Source of the DNA: Bacteroidales bacterium UBA4318
Lineage (GTDB): Bacteria > Bacteroidota > Bacteroidia > Bacteroidales > UBA932
Reading direction: 5' to 3'
Length of the DNA stretch: 19,135 bases
NCBI GenBank assembly: GCA_002393895.1
Contig: DGUE01000116.1
Coordinates: 1-19,135, forward strand
Below the pieces are notes generated by a model. That model saw only the letters and a program-made list of their open reading frames with translations, made no database searches and was not told where the DNA came from. Numbering within the stretch: the stretch's first letter is position 1; each line of letters opens with the position of its first letter. The position numbers were made by a program, and so were the translations under genes. This document shows positions 15,479 through 19,135 of this stretch, in pieces.

Positions 15479-15850
15479 CTAATCGCCGTCCGCCCCGTCA
15501 TCGTCCCCGCCATACTGGGAGATGTTGTCGTCCGGCAGGGTGCCGGCACCAGGATCCGCATCGGCTGAGGGGCCTGCCACCTGCTCATTCTCCGCATTCT
15601 CCTCCCCTTCGAGCCAGCGCTCAATGTCTTCCAGGTCGTCGGTTTCCACCTTGATCTTTACCAGGCATATGGAATCCGGCATATCGATTGTCACAGCGTA
15701 GAACGGGGTACCGTCCGGCTTTGTATATTTGGTAAGGTCTTGAAACCAGTCGTTGAAGCCGCCGGGATATTTCTCGTTGAAAGCAGCAGCAAGTTCATCC
15801 GACATGTTTTCATAACTTATTACGCGTCTTTTTTTGTTGTCAAAGGGCAT
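15479..15850 (-). CDS. Conserved hypothetical protein with acidic tail
   Basis: A 123-residue soluble protein with no recognised function. The N-terminal ~80 residues look like a compact alpha/beta domain (KKRRVISYENMSDELAAAF, then FYAVTIDMPDS and CLVKIKVETDD). I recall similar short proteins in other Bacteroidota, but cannot name a family. The last ~45 residues are very rich in Asp, Glu, Gly and Pro (ending GGDDDGADGD), so are probably disordered. No signal peptide or membrane segment. It is the first gene of a set leading into clc and tex, with a plausible promoter in the 67-base gap upstream. Confidence 0.75.
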   Translation of the reverse strand: MPFDNKKRRVISYENMSDELAAAFNEKYPGGFNDWFQDLTKYTKPDGTPFYAVTIDMPDSICLVKIKVETDDLEDIERWLEGEENAENEQVAGPSADADPGAGTLPDDNISQYGGDDDGADGD

Positions 15851-15868
15851 ATGTTATTCAGTGTTAGT

Positions 15869-15892
15869 TTTACTCCGCAATATTAGAGTAAA
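15869..15892. repeat. Inverted repeat around the -7 box
   Basis: TTTACTC at 15869-15875 is mirrored by GAGTAAA at 15886-15892, with a 10-base centre; a further A-G-T / A-C-T match outside needs one bulged base. The centre contains the predicted -7 box of the downstream gene. On the minus strand it is not followed by a T run, so it does not look like an argS terminator; an operator or RNA hairpin is more likely. Confidence 0.5.
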
Positions 15893-15909
15893 CTTTTTGA
15901 TTTTGCAAT
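15878..15909 (-). promoter_or_regulatory. Promoter candidate for the hypothetical-clc-tex genes
   Basis: On the minus strand TAATATTG (15878-15885) has one mismatch to TAnnTTTG, and ATTG (15906-15909) one mismatch to TTTG, with a 20-base spacer. Transcription would start near 15874, about 23 bases before the ATG at 15850. Confidence 0.45.
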
Positions 15910-15917
15910 AGGAAACA

Positions 15918-17642
15918 TCACATTCTTTCCGGAAGATCGATTCCGAGCAGTGCCATCGAATTCACAAGTACCTGAGCAACAGCATTAATAAGGGCAAGCC
16001 GCATGTCGCGAACTTTTTCGTCAGGTTCCCGCAAAATCTGGGTGTCGTGATAATACTGGTTGAATTCTTTTGCCAGGTCATAGGCATAGTTGGCCATGAT
16101 TGCCGGTGAGAAGGATGCCGCAGCTTCCGAGAGTTTCTGGCGATACAGGTTCAGCTGCTGCACGATACGTATTTCCTTCGCGCTCAAAGCCGCCGGCGCG
16201 AGAGCGTCTACCGGCCTGCCGGCTTTGCGGAGTATGCTGCAAATGCGCGCGTGAGTATACTGGATGAAAGGGCCGGTATTGCCGTTGAAGTCGATGGACT
16301 CCTTGGGGTTGAAGAGCATCTTCTTGCGGGGATCCACCTTTAGGATGAAATACTTGAGGGCACCGAGGCCTATCATATGGTAAAGCCTGTCTTTCTCTTC
16401 TTCGCTGATGTCAGCTAGCTTTCCGGACTCTTCCGAAGTGGCTTTCGCCTCCAGATACATGTCTTCTATGAGGTCGTCCGCATCCACAACCGTACCTTCG
16501 CGGGATTTCATCTTGCCTTCGGGGAGCTCAACCATGCCATAGGAAAGATGGTAGATGCGCTCCGCCCAGTCGAATCCAAGCTTGGCAAGCACCAGCTTGA
16601 GCACCTGGAAATGATAGTTCTGCTCATCGCCCACTACATACACATGGCTGTCCAAATTATACTCGGCAAAACGACGCTCGGCCGTACCCAGATCCTGGGT
16701 CATGTAAACCGATGTGCCGTCAGAGCGCAGGAGAAGCTTGCGGTCCAGGCCGTCCGAAGTCAGGTCGCACCACACGCTTCCATCCGGATCCTGCACAAAA
16801 ACGCCCTTTTCAAGGCCTTTCTGAACCAGTTCCTTCCCAAGCAGATAGGTGTCATGCTCGTAATAGGTTTTGTCGAAACTGATGCCCAGTGCCCGGTAGG
16901 TCTGGTCGAAGCCGTCGAACACCCAGCCATTCATCTTCTGCCAGAGGGCGCGCACCTCGGGATCTCCCTGTTCCCACTTCACAAGCATTTCGTGAACTTT
17001 CTCCATCACGGAAGGGTCCTCTTTCTCCATCTTGGCGAACTCCACATAGCAGTCCCCTACCAGATGGTCCCCCTTCTTGCCGGTGCTCTCCGGGGTGGCC
17101 CCGTTGAAACGCTGCTGCCAGGCATACATGCTCTTGCAGATGTGCACACCGCGGTCGTTCACCAGCGTTGCCTTGATTACTTCGTTGCCCGCTGCGGAAA
17201 GCAGACGGCTGACGGAATCCCCGAGGAGGTTGTTTCGGATGTGCCCGAGATGTAGCGGCTTGTTGGTGTTAGGAGAAGAAAACTCCACCATGATCTTCTT
17301 GCCGGTCGACGGCAGGCGGAAGTAGTCTTTCCCTGCAGAGATAATCGCTTCCAGCGCCTCGCGCCAGTAAAGGTTGCTGAGGCTCAGGTTAAGAAAGCCC
17401 TTCACGCTGTTGAAAGCGCTGATCTCCGGGCAGTTGGCAAGCAGCCATTCACCTATGGCAGAGCCGGTTGCATCGGGCGCAGCATGAGATATCCTTAAAA
17501 GAGGAAAGACTACCAGTGTGTAGTCTCCCTCGAATTCCTTGCGGGTCACCTGCACCTGAAGGGTTGCAGCGTCAACCTCGGCACCATAAAGCTCCTTCAC
17601 GGCCGATGCGGCCTTTGCGGAGATAAACTGTTCAGGGGTCAT
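15918..17642 (-). CDS. argS: Arginyl-tRNA synthetase
   Basis: A 574-residue class I aminoacyl-tRNA synthetase that charges tRNA-Arg in the cytoplasm, close to the family's usual length. The N-terminal additional domain (about 1-95) reads the tRNA D-loop region. The catalytic core has the HIGH motif as HLGH at 131-134 (within NKPLHLGHIRNNLLGD) and a degenerate KMSKS as KMKSRE at 377-382, as is normal for ArgRS. The C-terminal anticodon-binding DALR domain (about 457-574) starts after GPFIQYTHAR. It begins 3 bases after the rpoD stop, so the two are almost certainly co-transcribed. Confidence 0.97.
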   Translation of the reverse strand: MTPEQFISAKAASAVKELYGAEVDAATLQVQVTRKEFEGDYTLVVFPLLRISHAAPDATGSAIGEWLLANCPEISAFNSVKGFLNLSLSNLYWREALEAIISAGKDYFRLPSTGKKIMVEFSSPNTNKPLHLGHIRNNLLGDSVSRLLSAAGNEVIKATLVNDRGVHICKSMYAWQQRFNGATPESTGKKGDHLVGDCYVEFAKMEKEDPSVMEKVHEMLVKWEQGDPEVRALWQKMNGWVFDGFDQTYRALGISFDKTYYEHDTYLLGKELVQKGLEKGVFVQDPDGSVWCDLTSDGLDRKLLLRSDGTSVYMTQDLGTAERRFAEYNLDSHVYVVGDEQNYHFQVLKLVLAKLGFDWAERIYHLSYGMVELPEGKMKSREGTVVDADDLIEDMYLEAKATSEESGKLADISEEEKDRLYHMIGLGALKYFILKVDPRKKMLFNPKESIDFNGNTGPFIQYTHARICSILRKAGRPVDALAPAALSAKEIRIVQQLNLYRQKLSEAAASFSPAIMANYAYDLAKEFNQYYHDTQILREPDEKVRDMRLALINAVAQVLVNSMALLGIDLPERM

Positions 17643-17645
17643 CCT

Positions 17646-18506
17646 TTATCCCAGATAAGATTTGAGTAATTTGCTTGCAGAAGGTTTCTTGAGTTTGCGT
17701 ATAGCCTTCTCCTTAATCTGACGCACACGCTCGCGGGTGAGGTCCAGACGCTCGCCAATCTCTTCGAGAGTCATCTCCTGGCAGCCGATGCCGAAGAAAC
17801 TCTTGATGATCTCACGTTCACGGCCGGTAAGGATCTGGAGCGCACGCTCGATTTCGATGCTTAGGCTCTCGTTCGTGAGGCCTTTGTCCGCCATGGGGCT
17901 GTCGTCATTGGGCAGCACATCCAGAAGGCTGTTGTCCTCCCCTTCCACAAAAGGAGCATCCACACTCACGTGGCGGCCGCTCACACGAAGGGTATCCGCG
18001 ATCTTGTCCGTGGGGATATCAATCATCTCCGCCAGCTCCTCGGTAGAAGGCTGGCGCTCATGCTCCTGCTCGAACTTTCCGAGGGCCTTGTTGATCTTGT
18101 TAAGGGATCCCACCTGGTTCAGGGGCAGACGCACGATACGACTCTGCTCAGCAAGGGCCTGAAGAATGCTCTGGCGGATCCACCACACTGCGTAAGAGAT
18201 GAACTTGAAACCGCGGGTTTCGTCGAATTTTTCTGCAGCCTTGATCAGGCCGAGGTTGCCTTCGTTAATCAAATCAGGAAGGCTAAGCCCCTGATTCTGA
18301 TACTGTTTCGCAACAGATACCACAAATCGGAGATTAGCCCTCGTGAGTTTTTCCAGCGCCACCTGATCGCCTTTGCGTATGCGCTGGGCAAGTTCTACTT
18401 CCTCTTCCGGTGATACCAACTCTTCACGGCCTATTTCCTGGAGGTATTTGTCCAGCGAGGCACTCTCGCGGTTGGTAATCGATTTGGTAATCTTTAATTG
18501 TCTCAT
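17646..18506 (-). CDS. rpoD: Primary RNA polymerase sigma factor
   Basis: A 286-residue primary sigma-70, of the short Bacteroidota type that lacks region 1.1 and the non-conserved insert. Region 1.2 (about 16-50) is followed by region 2 (about 55-124, with [33 protein letters not shown] and [10 protein letters not shown]), region 3 (about 130-205), and region 4 (about 225-276), including the -35-element helix-turn-helix [19 protein letters not shown]. This sigma should recognise the TTTG / TAnnTTTG promoters found across the window. It lies between a DegP/HtrA gene (6-base gap) and argS (3-base gap). Confidence 0.97.
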   Translation of the reverse strand: MRQLKITKSITNRESASLDKYLQEIGREELVSPEEEVELAQRIRKGDQVALEKLTRANLRFVVSVAKQYQNQGLSLPDLINEGNLGLIKAAEKFDETRGFKFISYAVWWIRQSILQALAEQSRIVRLPLNQVGSLNKINKALGKFEQEHERQPSTEELAEMIDIPTDKIADTLRVSGRHVSVDAPFVEGEDNSLLDVLPNDDSPMADKGLTNESLSIEIERALQILTGREREIIKSFFGIGCQEMTLEEIGERLDLTRERVRQIKEKAIRKLKKPSASKLLKSYLG

Positions 18507-18512
18507 TTACTA

Positions 18513-19135
18513 TTATTCGTCTTTCGCGAAGCCGAAGTAGACGGACTTGCCCGTGGCGTCGACGCCCTCGATGTAGATCGCCCTCTTGCTGCGGTACGCG
18601 ATATCAATCACTTCCCGAGGTTTGGAAACAGGCTGATCGTTAACATAGAGGATCACGATGCCGTCGGTTGCGCCTGCCTTGGCAAGGACGCCGTTGCCGG
18701 CGGAGACGATCTCAACTCCCTTCTTGAGCCCGAGTGCTGCAAGTTTGTCCTTGTCCGCTTCCTTCAGCAAACCGCCGTAGAAAGCTGTCTGTCCGTCTTC
18801 ATCGACAGTGCCGGTAATCAGCTCCGTGCCCTGGAAAGTCACGGGGAGTTCCTTCACCTTGCCGTCGCGGACAATCTTGAGGACCGACTTGTCGCCGGGA
18901 TGGAAACTGTTGACCTTTTCCTGAAGTGCTGAAGGCGACTTTATGACCGTAGAATCGATTGCAAGCAGGATATCTCCTTCCTTGACACCGGCCTTGTCTG
19001 CCGCTCCACCCTTCGAAACCTCGTTAATATATACGCCGTCAAGCGAAGAAAGTTTCATTTTATCTGCATTTTCCTGAGTGACAGGAGTCATAGCCACTCC
19101 AAGCTTGGCGCGCTTCACGGAACCGAAGTCGATGA
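18513..19135 (-). CDS. DegP/HtrA-like serine protease, C-terminal PDZ part (partial)
   Basis: The reading frame is open to the window edge, so this is the last ~206 residues of a longer protein; the GTG at 19116-19118 is an internal Val codon, not a start. The visible start (IDFGSVKRAKLGVAM) matches the junction between the trypsin-like domain and first PDZ domain of DegP/HtrA, where FG.VKRA.LGV is typical. PDZ1 follows (DGVYINEVSKGGAADKAGVKEG and GD-I-LLAIDS), then a linker and a second PDZ-like domain (KKGVEIVSAGNGVLAKAGATDGI) ending FAKDE. The family degrades or refolds misfolded periplasmic proteins and is membrane- or periplasm-localised. The catalytic triad is outside the window, so activity cannot be judged. 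The gene ends 6 bases before rpoD. Confidence 0.9.
   Translation of the reverse strand, partial: IDFGSVKRAKLGVAMTPVTQENADKMKLSSLDGVYINEVSKGGAADKAGVKEGDILLAIDSTVIKSPSALQEKVNSFHPGDKSVLKIVRDGKVKELPVTFQGTELITGTVDEDGQTAFYGGLLKEADKDKLAALGLKKGVEIVSAGNGVLAKAGATDGIVILYVNDQPVSKPREVIDIAYRSKRAIYIEGVDATGKSVYFGFAKDE

Noticed and set aside
19116..19118. GTG as the start of a separate 201-residue PDZ protein
   Set aside because: The frame continues open to the window edge with IDFGS, matching the HtrA protease-PDZ junction, so it is the end of a longer gene.

Overview
The window reads as a chromosomal segment from a member of the Bacteroidota, most likely Bacteroidales. Supporting signs are: several promoters of the Bacteroidota primary-sigma type (a -7 box of the form TAnnTTTG with a TTTG-like -33 box); weak Shine-Dalgarno sequences; a tmRNA tag ending in NYALAA; a short primary sigma factor without region 1.1; and a fimbrillin-like lipoprotein. 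No integrase, transposase, phage gene or CRISPR array is visible. No stretch longer than about 300 bases lacks a gene. The genus cannot be told from the sequence.

Region 1 (1-3530). The window opens with the 3' end of a tRNA on the + strand. It ends in a bidirectional terminator shared with a convergent block of four minus-strand genes. In transcription order these are glycerol kinase (glpK), glycerol facilitator (glpF), a small protein with a dockerin/EF-hand-like calcium loop, and a Dpm1-like polyprenyl-phosphate sugar synthase. glpF and glpK together take up and phosphorylate glycerol.

Region 2 (3531-5250, + strand). A two-part family 2 glycosyltransferase is divergently transcribed from glpK. 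Next comes the one-piece tmRNA gene ssrA, whose promoter overlaps the end of the glycosyltransferase gene.

Region 3 (5251-11610, minus strand). This is the most unusual part: a six-gene cluster in which every consecutive pair overlaps by 1 to 14 bases. Order: a fimbrillin-like lipoprotein; a TPR sensor histidine kinase; a paralogue of its sensor half with no kinase; a single-domain response regulator; a second kinase-less TPR membrane protein whose tail stops where the kinase H-box would begin; and a small two-helix membrane protein. The layout suggests one phosphorelay with one kinase, one receiver and two accessory or decoy sensors, linked to a cell-surface lipoprotein.

Region 4 (11664-15850, minus strand). 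Three closely packed genes: a short acidic-tailed conserved hypothetical protein, a ClC-family chloride transporter with two CBS domains, and the RNA-binding transcription factor Tex.

Region 5 (15918-19135, minus strand). Three housekeeping genes spaced 6 and 3 bases apart: the C-terminal PDZ part of a DegP/HtrA protease (cut by the window edge), the primary sigma factor rpoD, and arginyl-tRNA synthetase argS.
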